The position numbers were made by a program, and so were the translations under genes. Below are positions 12,201 to 24,171 of a stretch of DNA of 64,000 nucleotides, piece after piece. The DNA comes from Gyromitra esculenta. Lineage: Eukaryota; Ascomycota; Pezizomycetes; Pezizales; Discinaceae. The stretch is from NCBI GenBank assembly GCA_038503075.1, contig JBCAML010000002.1, positions 1,550,001 through 1,614,000 of the forward strand. The letters are read 5' to 3'. The notes under the pieces were generated by a model. It was given only the letters and a program-made list of their open reading frames with translations. It was not told the origin of the DNA and made no database searches. Within the stretch, counting starts at the first letter, position 1. Each line of letters opens with the position of its first letter.

Positions 12201-14436
12201 AGACACAATCCCGACCCTCTGTTTAGACGGTCAATCACGGTAAAATACAGACCAATTGATTGGTAGGCACTGCTATTTCTGAAACTCTGACGGCTTAAAA
12301 GCGGTAAGGTCAACGCCTCCTCCAAGGATCCGCTGAAGGCCCCTGACCATATCCCCTGCTGCTCATCATCGTCAGCAATGATCGTTCACGCAGCGTCGCT
12401 CAGGCAAGCTAAGGGTCCCACCAATCGCAAAGTGAGGTTACGGGAGCCATTGCTTCCGCACTATCATGCCTGCAATTGTTCTTTTTCTTTTCTCTGCGGC
12501 TGGCTCGATTCGAGCGATCAGTCATGGTGCAACAGGCGTAGGATGCCCCAACTTCAACCTAAAGATTGCTGTGGGATGAGGTTATCTTGCCTTGTGTCGA
12601 AGGTCAATATGGTCAACGACGATGATTCCTATGCACGCAAAGGCTGGGTCGTACTCAAGCATAAGAAAAAGTAATGAAATATGTGTGTGCACATACCTAC
12701 TAAGATCTACCTGACGATAGGGTACAGGAAACCGTGCTACCAACAGCTCATCCTGAAGCTGTGTATGCGCTGCGTCATGTCACAGTTCCGTCGCAAACCA
12801 ACCTTGCACGAGACGGAGACTGATCTAGGGTCCTATTTATTGTTTTTACACAGAGAGTAGAAGATTTTCGTACTCAAGATATTCGGGTCCAACTAAGCGG
12901 CTCGAGGTTGACATAATTCTTGCCTGTTTTACATATAGAAAAACACGCTGCCGCGCGCATTGAGCATCTGGCGTACAAGTCCCTGTTCTCTGCCAAATAG
13001 AGAATTTGCTGCACACCCTCAAGTTTCTTCAAATGGCGAGCTACCTATCCTGTGCGAAACATTTCAAAGAGAAAAATAAGGAAAGAAAGACAACCCCAGG
13101 ATGGGACTATGTTGCCGAGACCCGTTTGCTAAGACAGCTGTTTATATTGGGAGAGGCCGTTTCGTGTTGAGTTCGAGGGTCGTTTCCACTACGTCAATTT
13201 AACAATAGCAATGCCTCATCTACCTAGGGTTCGTGGGCTGCCATCTCTGTTTCATTGATTACCTATTTCATCGAGATCTCTCTCGAAAACCAGGCTGTTG
13301 GTGAAAGGATATGAAGTAGTGGATAATATGGCGTAGGTGGTGATGCTCCTCAGGTCTTTCTCTGGCCAGTGAATCTCCCATGGCTTCTCATCCCATCTTT
13401 CACATCCCAGCTGTCCTGCCCCAATGCTCCCGGTGAATCTTAACCAGTAAGCTGTTTGTGGCAATCACCGATGCTTCCCCACTTTGGCTCCACTATTACT
13501 CCGTCGTCAAGTCTTGACGGTAGTGAGCTCGTCTCCTTCGTGACCTTGGTGAAATTCCCTTATTTTTCTTCTTCTACCGCGAATGCCTTCCTTCGTAACC
13601 TTGCTTTTCTTTTCTTTTCCTTTCTCTCTTTCTTTTCCCCGCCATCAAGCAGTTATACCCAGACAGAATACGCTCTGTTTCTTCGGCCTCTCCTTGTCGT
13701 GGGGGATAGTACCAATCTTATCACGTTTCCTTGCCTCTTTTCCCACAACAGTATATCACAAATCCCCCCCTTGCCTCCCTATACAGTGGAGTTTTTTTCT
13801 AGACCCATTGTGTCTACCCTGTGTGTACAGGGGAGACTTGATATACTTTCTCACTCCACCCATCATCCCATCACTCATCATCCTGTTGATGATCTTTCGA
13901 TTTTGCTCTCTACTTTTGTGGTAGCCCTTCCCATTGCGTCCACTGAGTGACCCCCCTCTATTTCCCTGTAAATCAGCACGGTCAATCAATCGGGACGTCA
14001 ATCAACCCCGTCTTCTTGCCCATCCTTTACCGTTACCTTACATTGTGCCCGAGAGAAACCAGGGGTCTCGCTTCGATTTTTCCCTGGCAAATATCCGACG
14101 TTAACGGTTGGCCCCCTCGGCCTCGCATCACTATCCCGAACTAAAATATCCTCACCCGTTGCCTGGATTTCCTCTCCCAGGAACGAACAGTCCCATAAAT
14201 ACCCCCACGGCGCCCTCCCCATTAATTCGAGGTCACCCGTTGGATTTAATACTTGTGTTCCCGAGAGGCTGGCATATTGTCCTGTCGAGTTCAATAGTCC
14301 CCATCATTCCACGTGCGCCTCTGCTTGCCATATCATCGTGGTAACTTGAAAACGTTCTTTCGTCCCAACTTCTCTCTGCGCCAGCATTCCTCCACAAAAC
14401 ACTCTCCTCCGCACACAACCTTCTCACATCTCCAAA
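9291..14436. other. Gene-free interval upstream of the C2H2 factor
   Basis: No supportable gene on either strand; the open stretches are short, lack domains and have no consistent codon use. Small features: an 11-bp tandem duplication (CTCACTGGGGA) near 9636-9657, and pyrimidine-rich plus-strand sequence from about 13570 to 14430 that probably is the promoter and 5' leader of the C2H2 gene starting at 14437. The remaining 4 kb look like decayed intergenic DNA. Confidence 0.55.
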
Positions 14437-15397
14437 ATGAATCTTCCAAGCCTTGTTCACCCTTCGCAGCACCAGAGCCATTTCTCTCCGATACCCGGTC
14501 ACGGACATCGTCCAGAGCATTCGATGTTGAACTCTCATCATTCACTGCATCATCCTCCTTCGTATTCACATCACGAATACCATTCTCATCCACCCGCTCC
14601 TCCTCCATCTCCACCAGTAGAAGATAACTCAAAGTGTTCATTACCTTCGATCTCAACATTACTTGTATACGCTGATTGCGGGCAAACGAATGGAAATGGT
14701 AAGCTTTCCGGTGTTGGAATTTTTCTGAGAGAGAATACTAACAGTGTTTTTCGCTACAGGAATGGAGAGGCAACAACAGTCGCATTCCCCGGCGCAATAC
14801 CACAGCCAACCCTCACCTCACTCATCACACTCAAGAGTTACACTTCCCCCGACGCCTCCCATGCGACCTGATTCAATGTTTGAAGGCAATAATTCCCCAA
14901 CGATGCCATCGCAGACTCCATCGTATTTCTATTCTCCTTCCTCAACGCAAGGGCACCGTAATTCGTATCCGTCTCATCAACAAAAATCACCAGTATATTC
15001 CTCTCCTGGGTCGCCCTATCCTCCATCATCTTACTATCCTCCTCCGCCTCCTCCGCCTGCTCATTCTCAGTCACCAACTGGGATGGGATACAGCAAACAC
15101 ATGTCGCCTCATCCACCTCATATGATGATTCCTGTTTCTGTCGCTCCTCCTTCGGCTTCAAATCCCTGGCATCACCACCACCACTCATCACCTGCGTCTC
15201 ATGCTGCCTTCCCTCAATCCCAGGATCGGTACATTTGCCAAACTTGCACCAAGGCTTTTTCACGACCAAGCAGTTTGCGAATTCACAGCCATAGTCACAC
15301 TGGTGAAAAGCCCTTCAAATGCCCTCACCATGGTTGCGGAAAAGCATTTAGCGTTCGAAGCAATATGAAGCGTCACGAAAGGGGTTGTCACCAATAA
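14437..15397 (+). CDS. C2H2 zinc-finger transcription factor (two C-terminal fingers)
   Basis: Likely nuclear DNA-binding regulator, 299 residues. Exons 14437-14698 and 14760-15397; the intron has donor GTAAGC, branch site ACTAAC and acceptor CTACAG, and splicing joins N-G-M-E-R in frame. The ATG at 14437 has a good context (CCAAAATGA). The N-terminal 240 residues are low complexity (His, Pro, Ser, Gln; one run of prolines). The two fingers occupy the last 55 residues: C247-x2-C250-x12-H263-x3-H267, then the linker TGEKPF, then C275-x4-C280-x12-H293-x4-H298. The spacing and the GCGKAFSVRSNMKRHERGCH end resemble the repressor-type fungal C2H2 proteins such as Neurospora CSP-1; this is a resemblance from memory, so no symbol is given. 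It sits alone between two gene-free intervals of more than 5 kb. Confidence 0.88.
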
Positions 15398-18300
15398 GAG
15401 GTGTTTCTATTACTGGTTAAAAGAGGATGTGCATGATAATTGGCGAATCAGAAAACTGGGTAATTTTATGGGTTTGTTTTTGTTTTTGGGTTTTCGGTTT
15501 TTTTTTATTTTTTATGGTTGTTCTATACCTGGGTTTCTTTAATCTGTCTTTATTCATTATATGGTCATTTGGCGGTACCATCTCCTGCTGCTGGGAAAGC
15601 GTTGTGTATAATGTTTCTTTTTCTATTATTTATTACTGGGATTTATACTGTCGTTTAATTTTTTTTTATGTTTCCTACAAGCATTGCAGATTGTATGGCG
15701 CAATTTGGGTTTTGGGGGTCTTGGATTCGATCATGTAGTTCTGAATTGCAGGCCGCTGGGATAGGTATCTTTGATTTTGTTTAAGGGTCTCTTACGCAGA
15801 AACTGTATTATAGAATACCTGCTTCTAGCGCAGTACGCAGGGCAGCGGAAAAATCCTAGTGTATAGCTTTTATTCACCACGTGGAATTTATGGAATATTC
15901 CGAAAATCTGCAGCGGAATAACTCACTCATTTGTTGTTTTTCTCTAAACTCCTTGTGTACGCAACAACTCCACTAGCCGGATCGTCGTCGTCATCAAGTT
16001 CCATATACATAAGGCACTTTATTGTTGCATATAATTTAATATCCGTCTCGGACCATATTAATTTCTAATAACCTTGATAAAATACCTTGCTTCCCCGAGA
16101 AGGCATTCCTTTGGACAACGTGAGCCGTGGATGAAAGCCTCGGAGGATGGACTCTGGGAAGAGCAAAGGTTCATGTGGCAGTCAGACAGGCCCGCCGCAT
16201 TGGAAACGAAACGAGTTGCTCCCTTCTGGCCACGCGAGTGGCAACAGTTTTTTTCTAAGCGAGGGGGCATGAGGTTCCTCACCGCAGGCCAAGCACGTGG
16301 CCTGCGCAGGATTTTGCTGGATCCCCAGACCTTACAACTACCCATTCGGTATAACTTGGTCGCTTACAGCAACTCCTTTCTATCAATACTGTACTGAAAC
16401 GGACACTCTTGTCAACGTTCGTCCTAGATCGGGGGTGAGGGGTATGAAATCTAGGAGTTCATGGTTTAACCATGAAACGAGGGGGCTCCGTGTTCGTGTT
16501 GGAAACACTTCTGTGCGAGGGCAATGTTATCTACCTACTCACAGACACACACTCTCTCCCAGGGTTCACCGTGGTCGACGTGGCTTCTTTCGGGGTTATT
16601 GAGAAGTGGTATAAATAAATATATCACGTATAAATTGCGACTCTACCGGTAGTCAGTCAATTACCTATTCATCTCAGGCCCTTTTTGATTCTTCTTCACT
16701 ACCGGTACGGTACCATCTGGCAGGGTCCAGGTCAGTTCGCTTGGGAGAAGGAATGATCCATAACAGCAGCCGTGATGAAAGGGATCATCTCTTTGCCGGA
16801 GATTGAGATCTTCCGGAAGCCTGCCAGTTGATTCTAGATCATACGAGAGAAAAAGCTTCTTCTTTTTTGGACCATACACGTGTGCAAATCGACGACACAC
16901 CAAAAGTGATGAGTTTCAGAAACCCACGATAAAATTTCTACGATGTGCTAGCCCCCCTCCTGACGAAACAATTGAACAGCCGAAAAACAAGCGGAATTCT
17001 GCCCGAACCACCGATATCTTCCGACCTTTTGGATGATATCCGATGGGATCGAAGTCTGACGGTAATGTGTGCTCCCTCGTGACGTTGACCTTATAGATCG
17101 AAGTATATCTAGGTATTAGGCAGATAATGGAGAAAACCCTCTCGTCGTTCTGCCCTCTGCCGCAAGGGACATGCAGTCAGAGCGATCCTCGCTCATCGTT
17201 GATCCATGGCACATAAACTGATGTGTTTGACCAATTTTCACAAATATTTATTTCTCCCATATCCGGGTTTTTGACAGTAATCAATATAGCAAGTTTCTCG
17301 TCAAGAACTGCCAGTTTTCCCATCGCCGCCTACTTTATCACCTGTCCGCACACTGAGACTAAATGTAGGCTTCAGACCCACAGATGGGCGGTGAGTGCAC
17401 CACGCACAATTCGTGTTTCTGTGCAGTGTAGTACAAGACTTTTTTTTTTCTTTCGCTTTCTTGCGATTTACTTTACTGTCCATGTGATACGATACAGGAC
17501 TTGGGGACGTGTCAATATCAAATCAGCATCAGATAATGGCTGTGCTTCTAATCCGCTGGCTGATTTGCGCTGGATTCCACGTTCTGTAGGAGCTTATCGG
17601 CCAATTTGCATTGTCATTGTTCACACACCAATTTTCACGGCAGATCACTCGATATCTCTTTTAGTGAATAGACAAAGCTCCCCCCACCCTAGCAACTTTT
17701 CTGTCCTGGGAAGGTGTCCCAAAAAAATCGCGTTGAAGTCATGCACGATGTGCCGTTCAGATTTCGACCGCATGAATGTCTTTTTTTTTCCTCAGATCTT
17801 AACTAGAGTAAGGCATGAGCCGCTGATCGAATTCTACGAACGGCAACACACCGGTTGTACATGTACAAGTACACAGCCATCCCGCCCAACAGCAGCAGCA
17901 AAAATCGCCCGAGAACTGGATTGAAAAAATTATTGTGCGAACCTCGGTTTTTGTTGCATGCTGTTTTTGTTCCCGGGGACAGCGCAGCCCTATGTACTAT
18001 TTTTTTCCCTGGGAAGTGTCAATGATTGGTGGAATTGGGTTTATAAAAAAACAAAAAACAAAAAACCCAACGGGTTCATCCACAATCGCGTCTTTGCTTA
18101 ACTCCGACTCTCTGTGTAAAAGCCTTGGCTGGAAAGCTTCTTCGCCGCTTCAGCTGCGAAAGAGAGGAAAAATGCACACACGATCAATGGTTTACTCCCA
18201 ATAACTCTATGCTCGTGTGTTACCTCCTCTTCCTCCTCGGAGAAGATGCGGGGTATATCATGATTCCCGAGAAAAAGATTAGCAGAAAACAGGTTTTTGA

Positions 18301-21141
18301 AACAGGTCTTCCGTCATTTTGCTGGGTCGTCAAGTTCAATTTCATTTGTCAGTTTTTTCTGGAGACGCGCGTTTAGGAAATTCCCGATTGTTGAGGATTT
18401 TGTTTTTTGTGTGGAGAGGATGGTAATTGGTGAATATTTTTCTGCCTGCTGCGGCTATTTAGAAACGTCAACCGGGGATTTGGGAAAATTAACGGGGAGG
18501 AGGCAAATAATTGAATTTATCTGTCCTGCTGTCGGGGTAAAAAAAAATGCAGTGGGTCGAAATGGCCCGTGCGGTAGAGTCCCAAACTGAGAGCCCGGCA
18601 TATTGCATGGGGAGGGGGAGAGAAAAAACGAATTATGGAAGCTCAAAACAGTCTGGACGGAAAATGCAATCGAAAATCTCGGAAAAGTATCACGAGTAGG
18701 TAGCAAGAGAGGGGAAATAGATAATATCGAAGGTGCATGATGATGTAAATTTCCCCACCTTTGGGGAGGAACAACAACACAACACAGCACATGACTGGTG
18801 ATTTTACTAAACATTCCCGCAGGGTCCCAATTTCTCTTCTGCTGCACTTTCAATTTGTTTTTCGTGCCGTTTTGCTCATCTGGAAAGGCTTGGCTTCTCA
18901 TGGATATCACAATTAGATTTGCAGCCTCATATTTCTATATTTCGTTTTTCTTCTCGCGTCGTATCATATTATTCGCAATTCTCGCAACGGAAAAAACCAG
19001 CAGAAGATGGATGCGTTCTCTGGGCTAACTGTTTTGTCCCTGCGTACCGGATACTCCGATCTCGAGCAGAGTACGTGTTCATAGCCAGTAGAAGAGCGGA
19101 TAATGGGTATACGTGATCGCCAGCAGCGGCGACATGTCGCGACGAGCCTGTGATTACCCCTGCATCACGCATGGCTACGTACAAGAAAGCCCCGGTACGG
19201 TTATGTAAACCTGGGAATTTAAAGCTGTTGTCAGGACCGTATCTAGTTTGACGCTATGTCGCCTGGTGATCTTATTTATTTTGTTTTTCTGCTGAACCAC
19301 CATCACGATTGAATTCTCACTCTCGCTCTCGCACGAGCCCGGACTCGGTTTCTGTTGGGGGGCTGGGCTATCGCTGCCGAGTGAGATTTGGTGACACACT
19401 GCGGCTGCGCCGTAGCCTAACCCGCGGCGCGCACCGGCGGCCGAAGCCACCACCATCATAGAGGGCCCGTGCAAAGATAAGACTCGCTTGCGGGGAATCT
19501 GCTCGCCGGTTGCTGGGGGCACAGTGGGTACTTTGGCTATTGCACACCCAAAGTACCGACATATTTCCACGTACGATTGTGGCTTTAGCCCGACAGTCAC
19601 CAGAGGCCAGCAAGAGCGTCCATCGCCGAGGAGAAGCCCATCCTCTGCCTCCAATCCAACAAAACCCAGTGGTCTCAGCACGTGTCTGTGCGGCTTTCGC
19701 AGCGCAAGACCTTTCTCCTCTTTCGTCTGCTGGGAATGCCCACACTCACACTCACACTCACTCACACTCACACTCGCTCACAGTCTCGCTCACACCCATG
19801 CCACACTCTCGCAGGCTCCGTGGTTCTGACTCGCCCCTCGTCTCTCTCTTCTTCCTGGCCACATGTATCTTGCTTTCTCCGCATTCCTGCTGTCGATCCA
19901 AACAAACTTTGCAGTCAGCTTCTCTGTTTTTTTCCATGACGCTCGTTGGTCTGTGTCAGACTACTAGAAACTACCGCCAGGCAACTCTGGAGGGGGACAA
20001 GGCAGTTGCGTTGTGTTGGCTGGGAGTGGATGCTGCTGGGATGAGGCTTTCGCCCCATATGGGCCAACGGTCCGACCCCCGCGCAAGGCAAGGCAGCAAA
20101 CAACGTGAAAGCCGCATAGACGGTACCGTTATGAAAATCATCTGCACGCATGACAGCGGCCAGCCCTCATCCGTGCCCAACCCCACGCTTCCTTGCCTCC
20201 CCTGTTTCCAACAGGTCAATCTCCAATGCTTAAAAAACATCACGCGTGAGCTCTAGACCGGTCCAAGCACTAGCTGTGATTGGCATCATGGGATATCACT
20301 TGCCTTGTCTCTGGAGCTTGGCCGATGATCTTCTCTTCCCCTTCCCCTTCCCCTTCTCCCCCACCCTTCCCCTCCTCCTTCCCCCCATCGCCACCCAACG
20401 GCGGCTGCAAGAGGGCACGACAGCAGGTACCGAGATTGTTGGAACATTCCCTGCGATCTATTTGGTCGCGAGGACACCCGGTTCCATTTACTCGGGGCCT
20501 GTAGCCGCACTGTGGCTGTTACCCCGTGATTTCTAATAAACCGAAATCGAGCACATAAGGCATGGCGTGGATTGCCCCCAGTAACATAACCCCTACCCAA
20601 TCGAACGGCGAAATCATGTCTCCTCAGTGGCAAAGTAAAGCAAGGCAAATGAATTAAAACCCCCTCCGGAGATGCGTCCGTATTATTTTCCGTGATCTCT
20701 GCTGGTCACGATCTACAGCATGTCGCCTGGAGTTCCCATATCAACGGGTCGTGCCGTGCACTATAGGCTATATAGCCAGATCCCTGAAAGAATTATCCTT
20801 TCTAAAATTACAATCCTATAACTGCATGTTTCCCAGCAAATCATTACTCTCCAACGCCATCGGCGATCTCCCGCACCTGCCGAATATGCAGAGTTGTTCC
20901 GGGATGACTGTCAGACGATCAAGAAACATTTTGTCGGGATTCTCCAACAACTCCAACAACTGCAACATGCGTAACCGGGGTCATAAACGATAAAGAGAGA
21001 CATGGGGGAAAAAAAACAGACTCCAAAATTATCCGCATCGAAAGACATATCTAATTAATTACATACGGATCCCCGTCCATACTCCATCGTATTTCCATAT
21101 TTTGTTGTTGGTGGTAACAATAAATAGATTAGCTCCAACAC
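15398..21141. other. Long gene-free interval between the C2H2 factor and NUP53
   Basis: The first 340 bases are very T-rich on the plus strand and probably are the 3' UTR of the C2H2 gene. Longer open frames (17223-17924 plus, 19510-20256 plus, 19175-19771 minus) lack domains and start from non-ATG codons or random-looking sequence. A GC-richer block at about 19280-20420 contains CACTCA-type simple repeats (19740-19795) and a CCCCTTC-type run (20335-20370). A TACATGTA octamer lies at 17858-17865. No RNA gene was recognised. Confidence 0.5.
19740..19795. repeat. CACTCA/CACACT simple repeat
   Basis: Plus strand reads as alternating CACACT and CACTCA units with minor changes, ending in CTCGCTCACA. 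It lies inside a GC-rich non-coding block and creates spurious His/Ser/Thr-rich open frames. Confidence 0.8.
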
Positions 21142-22820
21142 TCAGAGTCTCTTCATGCCCACCAGATCATCCATCATGTATCTATACGCATTTGCAACCC
21201 ACCAGCCGTCTCCTCCACCCTGGCCACCAACTACCGCCTTTGGTGCACTCACAAGCGAATTGGTCCATCCGCTAAACCAACCGTCCGATTTGGCAAATTC
21301 AACCTGTTTGGGAACGATGACTCTCGCGCCCGGCATGTGTTCTGAATAAACATTCCCCTCGCTACTGCCTCCAGCTTCCCCGTCAAACCCACTTGGGGTC
21401 TTTCTGGCCAACCGTGGGGATGGCGGGGCGGGGATATTATTACTATTCTTCCTCGAGGGAGGCGCTGGCGTGTCGATATCCATCTGCGTGACGGAGAATG
21501 GCAAAGGGATATCATTTATGGGATCTTCCTTCCAGAAACTAATCATGATCGTCCGCCCACCAATCACCAACTCGCCTCTTTCTGAACCTGCTACGGCACG
21601 TTCTGCAGCCTCACGGTCTCGGAATGTAATCCTAACCCAACTGCCCGGTCCACCATCTGCGCCTGCAAGTGGCTGGATCATCCGTAAAGTCTTCAAATCC
21701 AACTGTTCACGTGGGACAATTTCAGGATCGTGAAATTTGGATTCGCTCTCAGGAAGCCCGGAGTATGGTTCTAAGATCACCCCATAGTAACGACGCAGAG
21801 AGCGTATCAGGTCTGGGAAACGGTCTTCTGAGAAATTTGCGATGCGCACTTGTGTAGGTGTGAAAGCAGCCTCGGAAGGCTTTTCCGAAGGTGTTGGGTC
21901 GAAGGGCAGTGCGTCATAGATCGACACAAGGGGAGGCGCGTTTGTGTCTGTGCTGTGGTGCGGGGTATCGTCCGTCATGGATGATGACCGGTTTCGCGTT
22001 CGGCTTGGTCTAAATTGTAAGCCTGTGAGCTCTATGATGTAGGGTCCATGTGGTAGGAATACTTACGGCCGCGAACCAAACATGGACTTAGGCCAGTTTC
22101 CACCAGGTGAAGAAGGGGGCGAGGAGGATAGGTTCTTCTTTAGTCTAGGAAATGTTAGTATAAAAATGAAATTTGAGATTCGGAAAGATGGAACGTACGT
22201 TGATTTCCGTCTTCCTTCGAGAGGTTCGTCTGCGTCCTATACATTCAATAGGTTAAAACGTCGATCTTTGATATATAATAATAATAATGAACGTATAAAC
22301 ATTGCCATGGCATGAGGATTGGCCTAGCAATGCAGTGCTACTGTATTCAAGATACCACTTCATAGCGCATGTGCAAAATTGCTATGACTCCATGAGCGTC
22401 GATAACATCGACGCATCATGATATCCCATCATTTCCACAACTATATATCTCCAAAGCAACACAGTTTGCTTGAGCCCCTAGACCCGCCCTACATTGTACA
22501 TATACAAAAACGCAACCTCACAAACGTACCATTAAATTCTTAGGCTCGGCCGGCTGCAGTGCCATAATCTTTTGGATATACGGCGAAGCAGCAGTTGGAA
22601 CATTTGGATTTTGTGACACTGAAGAAAACGGCGCTGGTTGGTTGACAAACAATGGGTAATCCTGCGGGGCGGAGATCCCTTGACGGCTGTGCCAGTTATT
22701 GAAGCGCTTCGATTTGTTCAGTTCGTCATTGGTGGCTGTGGAATTCCCAAACATGGAGTTGTTGCCGAAGCTGAAAGCTGCTGAGCTGCCAAAGGGGTTG
22801 GACGTCGTGGAGTAATCCAT
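21142..22820 (-). CDS. NUP53: Nucleoporin NUP53 (Nup35/Nup53 RRM family)
   Basis: Component of the inner ring of the nuclear pore complex; the family dimerises through an atypical RRM and touches the pore membrane with a C-terminal amphipathic helix. Minus-strand exons: 22820-22530, 22236-22199 (38 nt), 22144-22067, 22009-21142, giving 424 residues. The N-terminus is FG-like (SNPFGSSAAFSFGNN) with the family's FNNWHSRQGI segment. The linker exons read GRRKS-T and MFGSRPPSRTRNRSSS. The RRM spans roughly residues 190-296 (from TQVRIANFSEDRFPDLI to GGRTIMISFWKED). The last residues (AYRYMMDDLVGMKRL) form the expected terminal amphipathic helix. All four exons join with phases that fit. The first intron (293 bp) is longer than the others in the window. 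Identification is firm; the microexon rests on frame continuity. Confidence 0.9.
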
Positions 22821-24171
22821 CGTGAAGACACTTGGCTAGATAGTCGATAAGGGAATGTGTGACTAGAGAATAGAAGGGTTTTTGGCTTCTGTGAAGTACT
22901 TCGTGCGGGGGGAAAGATGCTGGTGATGGTGATGGCAAGACCGTGTTGTCCTTGTTGGGTGTTTTGATGGTGGTGCTGTGCAGATGTCTTGGCGACAACT
23001 CATAGGAAAATAGCAACATGGCCGGGTAACACTGAGACTGAGGTCACCAACTACATGTATGTCTCGAACATTAACCCGCTTGCGAGGGGGTTTATATATT
23101 TGTTTGCTCACTCATTCTACATATTTCCCTTATGTAAGCCCCCTCGCAATCAATTGATGGATCAAGTAGTGATATCTAATCTTGGAATTGGCTTTACTCA
23201 GGGATTTGGATTAGAGTACCGCCTGCCAGGACCAAGATCCTATTTGCGCCGGGTCGGTACTATCCCTCTTTCGTCTATTACGTAAAGCTCAACACTCGAC
23301 ACAGAACTCGGACGAAAACTTCAAGCCTAGAAAGTCAGCCAGAGAAGTAAAGCAGATAAAAGGGATTTTAACTGACCTACAATGCTCCCCTCGTCAAGAA
23401 TTACTTCGTCTTGGTCGTCAGTGAGAGAATTCACTCACCCCCTTTTAGGTAGGCCGTTTTTTCTGGTGCTATGACGATATAGAGCTCGTACCTTACAGAG
23501 GCTTTAGAATCACCCCTCCCTGGAATATGTTCAATAATGGAGGTGAGCGATAAAGAAAGTCAATCGCTATCTAACAAAGAACTCGGGAGACTTGGAGAAA
23601 GTTTAAGGCATCTCACTTAGTCTCCTATTCCCCGATATCTAGTACACTTCCTCCAAAAATCGCGCAAGTCATCACTATGGATATATCTGGATAAGTATTA
23701 GATTCGATGATCCAGTCGTCTGGTTTGCCCACACACTCCGATTTTGATCCAACAAGGGAGGACGGCATGCTTGGAGAGTAAAAGTTCGAGCGGTGGATAC
23801 TTTTTTTGATAGGGTAGCCTGTCAAACAATTTTTTCAAGGAGGGGGGTCGCTTTGCGTGTTTAGAAAGAAATATACTAAGTTGGGTATCTATGGATAGTG
23901 AGTTGTGAGGGTAGTTGATTTCTGCAGAAAACCGAGTGACAGTTCGTGACATGGGCTAGTTTCGCGAAGTTTTTTAATCCAAAGCTAAAGCCAGAGTTCA
24001 ACAAATCTCTACCGAGACTAATAATTGATATGCATTACAAAACTCTAAAGGGTATCTCTGAAGCAAAGGTGCCCTAGCCCACCAAGAAGCCATCTCAAGC
24101 CACAATATCAAACATGGTCCATTCCCTCACAAGTCCTTCGCTTTCTCTACCTTCCTAAGCTATATCACGCT
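22821..24171. other. Interval between NUP53 (5' end) and the acid phosphatase (3' end)
   Basis: Contains the presumed NUP53 promoter (just above 22820), a TACATGTA octamer at 23052-23059, and a short foldback at 23080-23149 (listed separately). The sequence from 23280 to 24170 shows no gene; its upper part is probably the 3' UTR of the phosphatase. Confidence 0.55.
23080..23149. repeat. Short inverted repeat (15-bp arms, about 40-bp loop)
   Basis: Arms 23080-23094 (TTGCGAGGGGGTTTA) and 23135-23149 (TAAGCCCCCTCGCAA) pair over 15 bp with one transition mismatch. It lies about 260-330 bp upstream of the NUP53 start codon. It may be a transposon relic or a hairpin in a leader RNA; nothing in the sequence decides. 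Confidence 0.6.

Noticed and set aside
9291..14436. Possible transposon coding remnants in the long empty intervals
   Set aside because: No frame shows reverse transcriptase, integrase or transposase motifs on either strand; decay too strong to call from sequence alone.
17223..17924. 233-codon open frame, plus strand
   Set aside because: Starts at GTG, composition is random with homopolymer-derived Phe runs, no domain, no homologous splice partner.
19510..20256. 248-codon open frame, plus strand
   Set aside because: Non-ATG start, His/Thr/Ser run comes from a CACTCA repeat, and an equally long frame is open on the other strand; kept only as a low-interest observation.
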